Under the pieces are notes generated by a model that was given only the letters and a program-made list of their open reading frames with translations, did not search any database and was not told the origin of the DNA. The position numbers and the translations under genes were made by a program. Source: Acanthornis magna (Eukaryota > Chordata > Aves > Passeriformes > Acanthizidae). From it: a stretch of 64,000 nt of DNA. The stretch lies in contig JAWUZG010000029.1 of assembly GCA_036785705.1 (NCBI GenBank), positions 13,221,501-13,285,500 on the forward strand, in the 5' to 3' direction. This document shows positions 52,701 through 64,000 of the stretch, in pieces; position 1 is the stretch's first letter; the number at the start of each line of letters is the position of its first letter.

Positions 52701-55700
52701 CTGCGCAGGGACTAGACAAATTCACGAGGGGCATGTCAAACAAATGTGTTTGGGATGCCACACCATTCAGGAAGTCCCTCTTAAACTTCTCAATGCTTGA
52801 AGGCAAAGAGCTGTAAAAGGGAAAGGAGAGTCTGGTCCCTGCTGTTCCGCAGGATCCCGAGCTAGATGGATATATAGTCTCCCACCTCCTCTGCATAACA
52901 AACAGAAAAATTGAGATGAGCTGTGGAGCTGATGGGTCTGAGCCTGAGCAGTGCAGAGATGCCTCTGACCGCAGTTAATGATCTTGAGAAGAATACCCAG
53001 GACACCAAGGGGATCAGCCCTGGGCTGCATTTGACCATTTGTCACAAGGCATTTTCTGATTTCTGTCTGGTGAGTCATCTAGCTACTGTGGCACAGATCA
53101 GTTTTCACTCAGTGAAAAGCATGAGATCCTTTCACACATCATAGACTGAGGTATTTGTCAATAAAATTGCTCATTTAAGACTTATTTATCACCCTTTCTG
53201 GGGGCCAAATCTGGAGATGTCTACTTTGCCTCATGCTGTTCATGAAAGCTCTGACTGGAAGGCTTTGTCCCATAATCTGCCACCCAAAACCATCCTGGTC
53301 TCAGCTGTGATGTTCACCGAAGCCTCCTTGCAATGCAGAAGAAGGTTTTATGAGGAGAAGTCAGATCAAAACTACCTCACTGATCAGCCTGCCTGGGGAA
53401 GCTCTTTACCCAGCCTGTAAAACAGGCAAATCAATCTCTTCCCCAATTTGTCAAGAATATGGTATAAATAATGCTACAGAAGTAAAAATACTGCTACAAA
53501 ACTAAAAATAGTAATAGAAATATTAATAATCCAAATATGCTACATGATCCTGGAATCTCAGTTCAGGCTCTAACAGCACATGGTTGAAATAGTGCAGTTT
53601 CTCAGGGCACTTCCTCATCTCCTGGGCTAGCAAAGGAAAAGAAAGGTCCACACCAAGACCTCCTCTCTGTCCTGTAATCAAACACAGCTCAAACCTCCAC
53701 AGAGGACTCCTGAACTTTTCTGAAGGACTTCTAGTGTAAGCTTACTCAGATAACACCCTTCTCTAAAAAGTCACTTCAGCTATGCCTCTCACCTTTTGGC
53801 AGTCTGGCTTACCAAAGGACTATGGTTGTACTTGCCTGGGTCACACTGAAGCCAGTGGTGATGCTCATGTCTGTTTGTTCATCTCAGCGGGATGGGGGCC
53901 TGAAACTCCTGGCATTGTCTCCTGGCAACACCACCATTACAACCAACCAATGCCGACCAAAGCAACAGCTCTTGCCCCTCTGCATGTTGTCTTCTCACAT
54001 GACTAGTGGGGCTTTAAACTCAGTGTGTTGTTGAGGTCTTGACGAACAGTTGGGAAGGTAATGACAAGCTCAGCTCCCTGCCCTTCTGAAACTTACTGAC
54101 TTGACATTGCTTTTATATACCTAATGTCTAGAAGTGTGAAAAGGGAAACGGATTCTAATTTCAAGGTAAAATTCCTCAAACTTAATAATTATGTGAGGCT
54201 TCATATTTTTTCCTGAGTCTCTCTCAGAAACCTGATAAACATACATTCCCAGTTTGAAAATACTGATTTTTTTTCCTCTTCAGTACTTATTTCCTACATG
54301 AAACAAGAATCAGTACAGATTTACTTGTTTAACAGCCTAAGATCTGGCGTATTACACAAGTATCACCTTGTCACAACAAATAAGTTTTACTTAGTCATTG
54401 GCATTAGCAGTGTCCATGCAGCCCTGGGATAATGTCTTGTTTCAGCTCATTACTGCAGTGTGAGCAAAAGGAGAGCAGTGGGGCTGAAATCCAACCCCCC
54501 GACATGCATATGCTGTTTGGAGCCTGCAATGGGCAGCAGTGTTATGGGTGGCAGTAAAAATGTTCTTTGGAAAGTCAAAAAGGACAGCATGGCTGGCAGC
54601 TGGTGCTGCCCTCTAACTTTTTCTAATTTTCAATAAATTGGATGCTTCATCTGTAAAGTGGGGATAACCATATTGACAACAATTCCGTAAAGCATATGAA
54701 AGCTACAAATAAAAAGAGCAGTAACAAACCAGATAAAACCACTGTTATTAGTTAGCTGTCTTCTAGGGAAACTTTATCTCCTAAACATATTCTTATAATT
54801 AAGATAAATATGATGTTGCATATTTCCTCCACCCCTATTTTTCACCTATGTAAAACTGTGTAGTCTTTTTTACCAAAGAGGTTTAACCCTATTAGAGTTA
54901 TCTGCAATAGAACAATTATTTGTTCATTAAAAATACAGGGTTTAGGGAACATTGGATTAATGAGGAGAGAATGTAATGCAATACTATGGAAACTATATTG
55001 CAGGCTTTAATATTGTATACTTCAGTGGCTGGAAAGTCCTGCCTTATAATCCTGTGGTGTGAATGCTGTACTGAACAGCAAGTAATCCTAAAATCCAGTT
55101 AGCTTGAGCTTAGTGTACTGCAGAAGCACAGAAAAGAGCAAGAATCTATCTAGTCACTTTGAGTTACCGTAGTTAAGGGATACGTTCGGGAAAAAATGTT
55201 TAGTTTTGTTTTGCAGATCTCACTTTCCAAATGCTGGTACTCACTAGGTTTATACAGCAACTGTTGGGTCCTGGCCGAATATTATAAGTCAAATCATAGG
55301 TCACTACATGCCTTTTCCAAAATAGTCCTCCCTCTCTGCTAAGTTCTAAGTCCCAGAAATCCTTATCATGGATACAAAAAATGGGAGGTATGCAATCAGG
55401 TGCACAAGGAGGCATTGAATTGACAAAGTTTCCAAAAATTACAAATGTATGAACAAAACACACATATTACATCATTTAACTTCCGGGCTGACTTTATAAA
55501 AACTCATTCTCTTGAACAGTCCTAAAAGTCCCACTGTAGACACCAGCCTCACATCTGAGAGGGGTCTTTAAATGGTCTTCTGGTCCTTATCCACTAACAA
55601 CACCCATCCTAATTACCAGTGGCCCAGGAAAACTCATCATTTCAGCAGGGTAATATTTGGAAACTGGAACTTAGTGGTGTAAAATGGAATTTTTAGTGAG

Positions 55701-56079
55701 TTTATCTTTTCCTGCAGGATTGTTGTCCTTTAAACATGGATATCAGTATAGCTGTCATTGCATGAAGTAGGATTCTCAAGGGGAAGAAAGCCACCAAAAA
55801 TTCCCCACAGAAAGTACTCTAAAATGCATCCTACAAGACCTTAAACATTGCAGCTAGGCAGATAATTTCAGTACTCTCATTCCCTTGCTCCTCACTAACC
55901 CTCAGATACATAATAAAATTTTAAAAAGTTAAACATAAAATTACTTATGCATTCCTTAGTTGTTTATAAGAAAAATAAAAGACGGGGACTTTGTTTCATT
56001 GGTTTCAGGGAGTTGAGGGCAAGACTTTTGAAGCTAGCTCAAAATGTTAAAAATATACCCAGTGTACGCCCCGCACTCC
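52701..56079. other. Non-coding sequence; one perfect MEF2 motif
   Basis: No gene recognised. A MEF2 consensus CTAAAAATAG lies at 53502-53511, inside a run of near-repeated actaaaaata/agtaaaaata/gctacaaa units at about 53470-53525. Frames of about 100 codons at 52567-53078 minus carry no recognisable domain. Confidence 0.45.
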
Positions 56080-56265
56080 CTTTTTTTTAAACATGAGATG
56101 TTTCTTGAATAATCCCTTCCAGAGAGCTAAAGCAATTAATAGATTTCATAATAAAAGTCTTATTAATTGGTAATGCTGATCCCAGGTAGTGTTTATCTAC
56201 CTAGCAAAAACTAGCATGGAGAGCTTACATAACTGACCACTGCAGCAGCAGCAATAGAGGTCTAT
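56080..56265. promoter_or_regulatory. Candidate conserved non-coding element
   Basis: AT-rich complex sequence with gcaattaatag and cttattaattgg homeodomain cores about 50 bases apart, and no simple repeat apart from a short T run at its left edge. Untested. Confidence 0.3.
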
Positions 56266-59200
56266 TTTTGCTATTCAAATAAAAATGAACAAGAGAGGAA
56301 AATTCATGCCAAAAAAACCCTGCCAACCAACCAAATAAAACCCAAACAACAACCTGCCCAGAAAAAACTATTGTAAATTATAAACCAGAACACCTGGAAA
56401 TTTCAGGGGACAAGTTGAATCTGTATCCCGCTATGTATTATCATGTATCACATATAATGAGTCAATGCCTAGGGCAAGCTGTCTGATTGTCCCAATCTTA
56501 GTAGCAGCCCTGATAACAAGTGCAAGAAAAGACGACGTTTTAACCATGGATACAGTGCTGGGGCCTCAGCTCCAGACAGTGACATTAGACAAGCTGCGAG
56601 GGAAGTTGTTTTGTAACCTTAGCTATGACAACTGAGAACCTACAGCTACAGCAATACTTGGCTTGGATCCGCATCAACCTTAGATTACACTGACTGTATG
56701 CAGCAAACACGGTTTTATTCATGCCTGGCTATTGCAAATAAGAGTCCTTGCGCCTCTCTACCTTTTTTCCTTAGAGAAAGAAAATCAGAAAGCATTTTTG
56801 CTCCAGCATTGCCTGAAGGACCTATAGCAACATAATCTTATTTATTACCCGTCACTTCACTATGCAAACATTTCCTACTGTGTCAGACCAACCATTTATT
56901 ATATAATTTCTCTCTGAGGTCTCAACATCATCCATCACTAGTATTCACCTGCCCTGCTCCTGCTCTGGGCCTTTGCACTGCGCAGGGATCCACCATTGCA
57001 AGGGCCAGGGGCCTGGGCTGCTGCTGTTTTCCATTTCGTCATTCTTCCATTAACACTTGACCTGCCTGGAGCAGCCAGCATATTGCTACAGATTGAGTGG
57101 GCACCTCCTTTATGAGCCTTTCCTGTAACATTCTCTTAATATGGGAGAAGCCACCGTGTCTGCATGCTTCATGAACAACTCACCTCCTTCTTCATTGAAG
57201 GAGAAATGGATGGAGGTTTCCTACCTTGTGAATATTGTGGTGCCTGCCTGCTCACTCCTCCATGCACACGTATGGATGTCTTTAGCCTAAGGATACACAG
57301 ATTTTTACCTAACCTTTCTTAATTGCTGCAGGGAAGAGAAGAAGGTGTAAATAAGGGTGCAGTTGTCATCATGACGGCAAGGGAGAAGTGGCTGAACTCG
57401 CCAGGAAAGTAACAAGGGAAAACCATAATTAGACAGAGCTGAGAGAGACCTAGATTTAAGACAAAGCCATCTAAATGTAATCAGGTGTAGTGAGAACATG
57501 TTAATGTTACTCTCGTTTGTCAGTAACAAGTGAGGCAACAACAGAAGTCACCTGGACAGCAACAGACTCAGTTTCGCAGGGGTATATCCTCTTCAGACCT
57601 CTTCAAGAGATAGGTCATGTAGTTCCACTGATGTACTGCTGCTGCCTCCAGTAAGATTTTTCATGCATCTTTTTTCTGTGTTTCCAGTAATTTCCCTTCT
57701 CTTTTTTGATTTTTAGGAGGTGACATTTTCTAAATAATACACAATTATAGCTGTAGAAAAAACTGTCTGCACATTGCCTTTGCTCTGGACAGCATCTGGT
57801 AGAAAATCTCGTCCAGTCTTCTCAATCTCTCTGCCAAACAGCCTTTCTCCCTTGCTCTCTGTCTCTAGACCTTGGTGAGGAGGCAACAGGCCATCATCAC
57901 ATTTTCCGTGCCAGAAGAAGAAGTGTTCCTTTACAAATTCACAGAAGTACAAGATTGCCAGTGTGTGGCCAAGGAATACCTTGCTTGCATGCTTGGCTAT
58001 CATCAGCTTCACCAGGAGTGCTGTAAGGATCCTAATGGCCAATGTTTTGAGTAGTTAGCCCATGTTTTTTATATTATAGAAATTACATTCTCAAATACAT
58101 ACATGTGTATATACACTCCTAGGGCACAGGAAAAGGCAGATGTTTGTAATAGTTGAAAAAGTAAAAGGGATTGTTTTTCTCACTACCTAGATGTGTATGT
58201 CATTAGAGTATATTCTTCTATTTCCTTAACAGCAAATTAAAATAAATCTGACCAGGTAATGTATTTACAGTAACAGAGAGGATTCCCATAATGCTTCTAA
58301 ATGTAACAAGATTTTTGTGTAATATGTTGTAGTGAAACTACAACTGAAACATCCAAGAAATTACTAGAACGATGGGAGGGTAAGTTATGATAATGATGTA
58401 CTACATAATATAAGACAGGAGCTCATAAACCAATGTCAGTGTCCTATGAAAATTATGCATAATTTTAATAAAAAAAATTAAAAAAATTATAGATACAGGA
58501 ATGACTGCATGACCCGCTTGGTTATAAAAGGTTAATTGTAAAACTTATTTGGATACGCCCTCTAACTTCTCTCCAAGATCACCGATTTGTGTACAAAGTG
58601 GCATAAACATTTCATTCTTCTCAAACTTTTGTAACTCTGAGCATTTTATCATAATGGTTAAAAAACAAATAACATTTTTAGTAATGTTCTTTCTGTACTC
58701 AGCACTGCTGGAGATCAACATGTTCATTTATGCTTTCCTACCTGGATACAAGATCTTTTGCGAGGCGACAGATCTGGCTCTCCAGTGACGCAGACTGCTG
58801 CACCTCTCCTGAGGGACTCACAGCTGCCGAGTTTAGTGACAGTGAAATCCACTTTCATCTTGCATTTAAAAACTGGCATCAAATTTGCAAACGGCTTCTC
58901 TGTGAACTGCTTACAGAGGCACTTTCAAAGTCGCAAACAAACGACTTTCAAAGGGAGACAGTCATGTATCTTCCCTCTGCCTTGGCACATGTCCTTTCAG
59001 CAAAACATCAACCCTCGGCGCTGGCCCATCCCTGTATGGGAGCTCCTGCTCAGGCATGGCTGAAGCACTGAAGTTTGAGGCGCAGCAAATTCATCTTCAC
59101 GTATCAAAATAAGAGGAATAGAAACCAGTGTGGGTGGACAGTGGGAAACGGAGCTGGAGAAAGGTTTCACTGGAAGCATGAGTCAAAGCACTGTGACATG

Positions 59201-60400
59201 TACGGGACTGTCATAGCTTACATAGTGTCCTCATTGCCAAACAGCCACAGCAAACCAACCCCCAGTGCAGTGCTGCCTGTGGAGAGGTCAGGAGCAGCAG
59301 GACAGCAGCAGTGTTACAGGAGCGGTGTCCTAAGCCACAGGTACCAGCCCAGGAAGGATCTCACAATCCCCTAAAAGTTCCCACAGCAAAGAGACTGTGC
59401 TTTGAGGCACAACCTCACATGCCATAGTCACAAGTAGCACTGCAAAAATGCATTTTCTCTCTTTTATGTCAAAACCATGTCCAAATTTTGGCCAAATGAT
59501 GGCTTCAATCAAAAACCTCTCCTGGAAGGAACTTAAACCTAGACTATGCATGGAGACACCTGACACAAAGTTGAACTTTTCTCATCAGTTTGCTATTATA
59601 CTTATTTGGTCCAGATAGCACTTATTTATTCCACAACTCCTAAAAAAGCTGTTTCACAGCTACACATACATAGAAATAGAAATAGCGAGGACTGTGCTGA
59701 CCCAAACCCTGCCATAGTCAAGGGAGAGATTCCCACTGATTTCCCTTGCATCAGTCTAACTCTCCAGGAGCACTACTTCAAGCTGACCTACTGCCTGGGC
59801 TTGTGGATCAATTCAGAGCAAAAATCATTGAATTTAGAGAAGAACCTCTCTTTTATTTTTTCTATTTTCCTTAATTTAGAAGCAGCAACAGCAGTATCTG
59901 TTTTCCAGCACATAGCAGACTGCCACACTGCAGCCAGAGCCTGCTTGCCTCCCTAAACAAGCCTGCCTGGCTCTGTCCCTGAGCATGCATGTAGGCACAG
60001 CAGCAGCATACACAAGTCACACTGCGGCACACAGATCCCTTCTGATCTGCCTGACAGCCCTGCCTTTCTTCCCACAGTCAATGGAGAGGGGTCACATTAA
60101 GGGAACAGGACACTAGAAGTGACCCTGTGAAACCTCACGGGGCTTTCGGCTCTCCCTCCCTCTTTCCAACATTTAGGCTATGTAAACACCACCTAGATAT
60201 TTTGTTGTTCTTACCAAAAGATGCTCTTATGGTTTAAGAAAATCAAAGAAAAAACAGGTGGAAAGAAAGAAAAAAGAAAAATAAAGAGAAAAAAAAATAA
60301 AAATAGAGATGGGAGACCTTAAGACATCACCCCAGAGCAGACAGATCAGATAATTTTAGAGCAGAGCAATAGCACTTCTCCCCCTCCCCAGAAGTGCAGC
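56266..60400. other. Non-coding sequence, about 4 kb
   Basis: No gene recognised. Overlapping frames of 100-116 codons (57713-58042 minus, 58730-59071 plus, 59606-59956 plus) show no domain, and several overlap frames on the opposite strand. A purine-rich A/G stretch lies at about 60235-60310. Confidence 0.45.
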
Positions 60401-60419
60401 CAGCACATTTGATTTCTTT

Positions 60420-60560
60420 TTCAGTATTTCTCCCATGTTTATTATTAAAACACGTCATCACCATCTAATCACTGCTGGAATTGAAAGTAACTTTTCACAG
60501 GAGCATTCTAAAATTAGAGAGTGCCAATTAAAATTAATGCAAACCCAAAGTACTGTGCTG
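60420..60560. promoter_or_regulatory. Candidate regulatory element upstream of small CpG island
   Basis: AT-rich complex block with ttattattaaaacacgtcatcacc and ccaattaaaattaatgc cores, lying directly beside the CpG island at 60.66 kb. Possibly promoter-linked. Untested. Confidence 0.3.
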
Positions 60561-60659
60561 TAAAGAAACTACGGCCAACACGATGAGCAAATGCAACCCA
60601 TATTTGCTCATTTTACAGTGCCGATACTCGATTTTTAGTACTGTTTGTGTGCGTTTCCC

Positions 60660-61090
60660 TCCTCTAAGAGCAATGCCTCAACACCACCAGCCTGGGGCTC
60701 TGCCGAGACCTTCTCCTTACCCCATGCGCGGCTGTAGTCCCATCCAGAGCCCTCCCGCTCTGAGTTTCCCCGCTCCGCAGGAGTCGCGGTTTGCTTCTCC
60801 ACACAGCAGCCTCCCCGGGTGCTTGTCGCCCTGCTCCACGTCCCGCAGACAGCTGGGGCCAGCCCGGGGTGCCGGGGCATCGTGGCGACGGGACGTGGCC
60901 CTTGCTGATATAATGGAAGGCTTGTGCCAGCGGCGGCATGGGCCCGGGCGGGATTCCAGCGCGGCGGCCGTGCCGCACCTGTTGCAGGGCACCGAGCGGG
61001 ACAATCAGCTGTGCGGCTGAGATTAACCACCGTGCTGCCAGCGCCAGGCCAGTGCGGTGGGACGGGAGCACGATTCAGGCACAGAGACAC
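60660..61090 (-). promoter_or_regulatory. Second CpG island, possible distal alternative promoter
   Basis: About 430 GC-rich, CpG-dense bases in an AT-rich setting. A strong minus-strand donor at its left edge reads ATGGG/GTAAGG, with the exon ending at 60721 and the intron at 60720/60719. This mirrors the arrangement at the 3-kb island and suggests a leftward first exon starting somewhere at about 61 kb. The minus-strand frames (95-151 codons) are Arg/Ala/Gly/Pro-rich without any domain. One of them stops exactly in the GTAAGG of the donor after the residues MGLQPRMG, so a short coding start could be spliced onward from here. Both the promoter use and the coding start are inference. A CpG-rich enhancer or an orphan island is the alternative. 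Confidence 0.45.
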
Positions 61091-64000
61091 TTGTCGGGAA
61101 GTAATTGTTCAGCTTTGTCTTTAGTTAATAGGAAAACAAACCAAAAGGACCTGTGAATATCCCGCCAGACGGATAACCTACACAGAAGTCCCAGAGCTGT
61201 TCACAGTCCTTTTGCATTCATCACATTAGTCTGTTTTTGTCTCCAGCACTGGTTTAGGTCCTTTCAAAATTGCTGGCTGTAAATAGGAAAGGGTACATTT
61301 GTATTTAATGTCCGTGCTGCCTTGGCACTGATAACCTCAGGTCCTCCACCAGCCAGAAGAGAAATGCCAGGCTGAGCCTCAGCTGTGCCGAGGGTGACAG
61401 TCACACGATTGCTCTGCTTAGTGGCATGCTTTGATTTGTGGCTACTGGGAAAGCACCATGACAGACAGCGCTGTTGCACGCAGCAAGAAGATGAAATATA
61501 CTATGCTATAAGTGACTCATAAAAATCAAAATCAAGAAAACCTTCCTGCCCAGCATAACCTGCAATGACGACATAGCATGTTAATGTCCCACTTAAAATA
61601 AAACACCCACAGAATGGGGCCTCTTTTTGTTTTAGAGGAATTTTTGCAATGCTTGATTTCCTCCTCTCCCTGGGTATTGCAGATGTCTCCAGGCACCAGG
61701 GGACACGATGAAGGCATGCACTGCAGAAGTGTTAAGCACCAGAGGGCAGCTTAAATGCAAACGTGAGCTCCAACTACAAATTCTCTGACTGAGCTGTTTA
61801 CAGCAGACCTCCCACATTCTTAGCTGTAAGTTTCTCTAGTGCATCCATTTTGTTTCCATAAAATGACTATGTTCGAGATGAAAGGGATGGAAAGCAAGAG
61901 CTGCAAGACCCTACTTTCTGCAAGACCTGTCTGGACAGAATGGGATCTGATGGTAACAGTGCCTGTGGAGAAATATAGGTGGGGAAGCTCTCATACTGGG
62001 TTATGAAAGGTGTAAAGTCTTGCTGCTGGTTGTGTGCTGGCTAGATTGTTATTTCAAACCATGTCAGGGACCAGATGGTGCCTTAAAAAAAAAAAAAAAA
62101 AAAAGTGATTATAAGCTAAAATTTAAAAATACACCAGAAGCATTTGTGAAACTGTAGAAGAATTAAAGGGACAAACACCAAAAGTAAACGTAGTGTGACC
62201 TTGGCTTCTGAAGAAGAGAGCTGCTGCAGTGTGAGAAAGATAAAATGAAACTGGATGTTTCCACTGCTGCAAAATGTGGGAAGCTCCCTAGACAGCTCTA
62301 TTAGAGAGAAAATGTGACACAGCTGAATCCCTACATTTCCCCTACATCCTCTGAGTAACCTCTTTGATCCCTGGGGAAAAGAAACTTGATTAGTTTCCAC
62401 AGTTAAGACTCTCTTTTCATAGTAATATATAAACCCAGCCAAGATTTGGGCACGTACCTCCTTCCCTGCTAGCTGTATTGTTCCCTGCTAGCTGACCAAA
62501 TCAAGATGGGCTTGCCAGACTGCAATAGCCAAATAATGTCTACTCATTCCCTGACTAATCATTCGAGTTGTTCAGTTTAAAAATATTCCAATTTAAGTAG
62601 AATATCTATCTTTAAATTTAAAAAAAAGACATTTTAATCTTTCAAATAGCATTATTGCTAGATTTGGAAAATATTCTTTGTATTTTACAACCTTTCAGAG
62701 AAAAGATGTCAGGTGATGAAAGCTATATAATCCAGCCTGCTAGAGAAAGGAACCTTTCTCTTAAGGACTATGGATTCAGATCCACTTCTTCCAGTCCTTA
62801 TAATGCATACCAAACTGGAATATGGGAAGTCTGCTTTGCCTTTATCTGACACGATCTGTTAAGTGACCTTGTGCAGCCACCTAAATAAACAAATTACTTA
62901 AATAGGTCTTTGTTTTGTTCAGTTTCTGTCAAAGGCATTAAGCTTACTATGGAAGAAAATTACAGCTTTCCTTAAAAGAGGAAGGCACCAGACATCAGTT
63001 TAGTGAAGGATCTTTGTGGCTGAGGCATGCATTGTATATCCATTTCAGGAAATGTGTGTCCTCAGCTAGAATTCGCATCAGAAATAATTCAAGTTAAATG
63101 AAAACCAAATCTAGCTGGAAAGCTTGAGTGCAGGTAGGAGACTATCTCACCTCTGAGTGTATTGGGATATAAATGTGTGCTTTAAGCTTCTATTACATGA
63201 GAGACAACATGCCAGCACATACCACTAGAAGGTAAGCATATCAGACCAAAAATTTAACATGCAAAGCCATATTCTTCAAAAGAGTTATAATAAAAACCAG
63301 AGAGACTGAGGAAAATACTTATTTCTTTCTCAGCCTCAGCTCCCAGCCCTCTGCTTTTCAGTCTAGCAGCAAGCCAGCCATTCCCAGGCACGGTGTGTCC
63401 CCTGATGGCCACCTTCGAGCTGTAATTCAAGAACCTGAGCACAGCTGGTGTCATCACTCAATATTGCGCAAGCCCTTACAACACAAAACAAGCAGCTCAG
63501 GCGCTGGCAGGAGACTGGTGTTGGACTTGGATATGCTTGCATGCAATCCCACAAGAGATTTTACCCTACTATCAAGTTTTCTCATGTATATGTTATTTTG
63601 CTTTTTATGGTATCACAGAACTTCTAGTGAGCGTATGGTCTCCCATGATGTTGTTGACCTAGCCTAGTATGCACTATCAGAAGAATCAAACTTACAATAA
63701 TGAGAGGAAAATAATTTTTTTAGTCCAGCCCCTCCAACCCCTGTATTTATAAATGTATTCCCAAGTATATGAGAGGACAAAAATAGATACGATCAGATCC
63801 ACATGAGTTGGATGCTGAAAAGAAACACTCAACCTCTGCCTTGTGGAGATGCCTCTAGTTTTCAATACTACTGTTCAAAATATCTGCTTCTGAGTTTACT
63901 CATTTGTACTTTGTCACAGAAGAACTAAACAGCTGAGACTGTAGCTTATATTGAAGATTAGGCCAATCAAAGTCCTAGCTTTTTTTTTTTTCCCTCCCAA
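61091..64000. other. Non-coding sequence to window end
   Basis: No gene or mobile element recognised. A run of 20 A lies at 62085-62104, and a T run near 63980-63990. Frames are under 110 codons and have no family resemblance. Confidence 0.5.

Noticed and set aside
57872..58054. Cys-containing 60-residue frame as a secreted peptide
   Set aside because: No signal peptide. The cysteine spacing fits no family I know, and a longer frame lies antisense.
58730..59071. Frames of 101-113 codons as a coding exon
   Set aside because: Two overlapping plus frames and an opposite-strand frame share the stretch, with no domain and no splice pattern.
1..64000. tRNA, rRNA, CRISPR or bacterial operon features
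   Set aside because: No tRNA B-box with paired arms, no rRNA signature, no regularly spaced repeats and no ribosome-binding-site gene arrays were seen. The composition is vertebrate.

Overview
The window looks like nuclear DNA of a bird. Two pieces of evidence support this. A CR1 retrotransposon 3' end lies at about 26.57-26.70 kb, with the typical avian end reading ttggactcaatgatcc, then ccaactcaagat, then a short tandem tail. A solo-LTR-like avian endogenous retrovirus sequence lies at 27.59-28.18 kb. Interspersed repeats are otherwise sparse, which also fits a bird. There are no bacterial-style gene arrays, and no open reading frame in the window resembles a protein family I recognise. The longest ones are low-complexity or CpG-island frames.

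Layout. (1) 1-2.27 kb is AT-leaning DNA next to a promoter. (2) 2.29-3.87 kb is a strong CpG island in two GC-rich blocks, separated by an AT-rich stretch holding a G-quadruplex motif and a long T tract. All three good 5' splice sites found here (2391/2390, 2544/2543, 3073/3072) are on the minus strand. The best reading is a promoter and alternative first exons of a gene transcribed leftwards, whose body lies mostly beyond position 1. (3) About 3.9-60.4 kb is a gene-poor stretch that would be upstream of that promoter. It contains AT-rich blocks dense in homeodomain, POU and MEF2-type motifs that look like conserved developmental enhancers (about 4.4, 10.9-11.5, 13.6-14.0, 33.1-33.6, 38.7-39.5, 41.2-42.1, 46.1-46.3, 52.5 and 56.1 kb). 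(4) 60.66-61.09 kb is a second, smaller CpG island, again with a good minus-strand 5' splice site (60720/60719). It may be a distal alternative promoter of the same leftward gene. (5) 61.1-64 kb is unremarkable non-coding DNA.

Taken together, the window resembles the regulatory flank or long 5' region of a vertebrate developmental regulator. I could not identify the gene from the sequence. Calls of conserved elements and promoters are inferences from composition and motifs and were not tested by alignment. I see no evidence of a new protein-based system. The most checkable novelties are the two same-strand CpG promoters about 57 kb apart, an 11-codon uORF, a promoter G-quadruplex, helically phased repeats and inverted repeats in putative enhancers, and a 16-bp perfect CRE palindrome.
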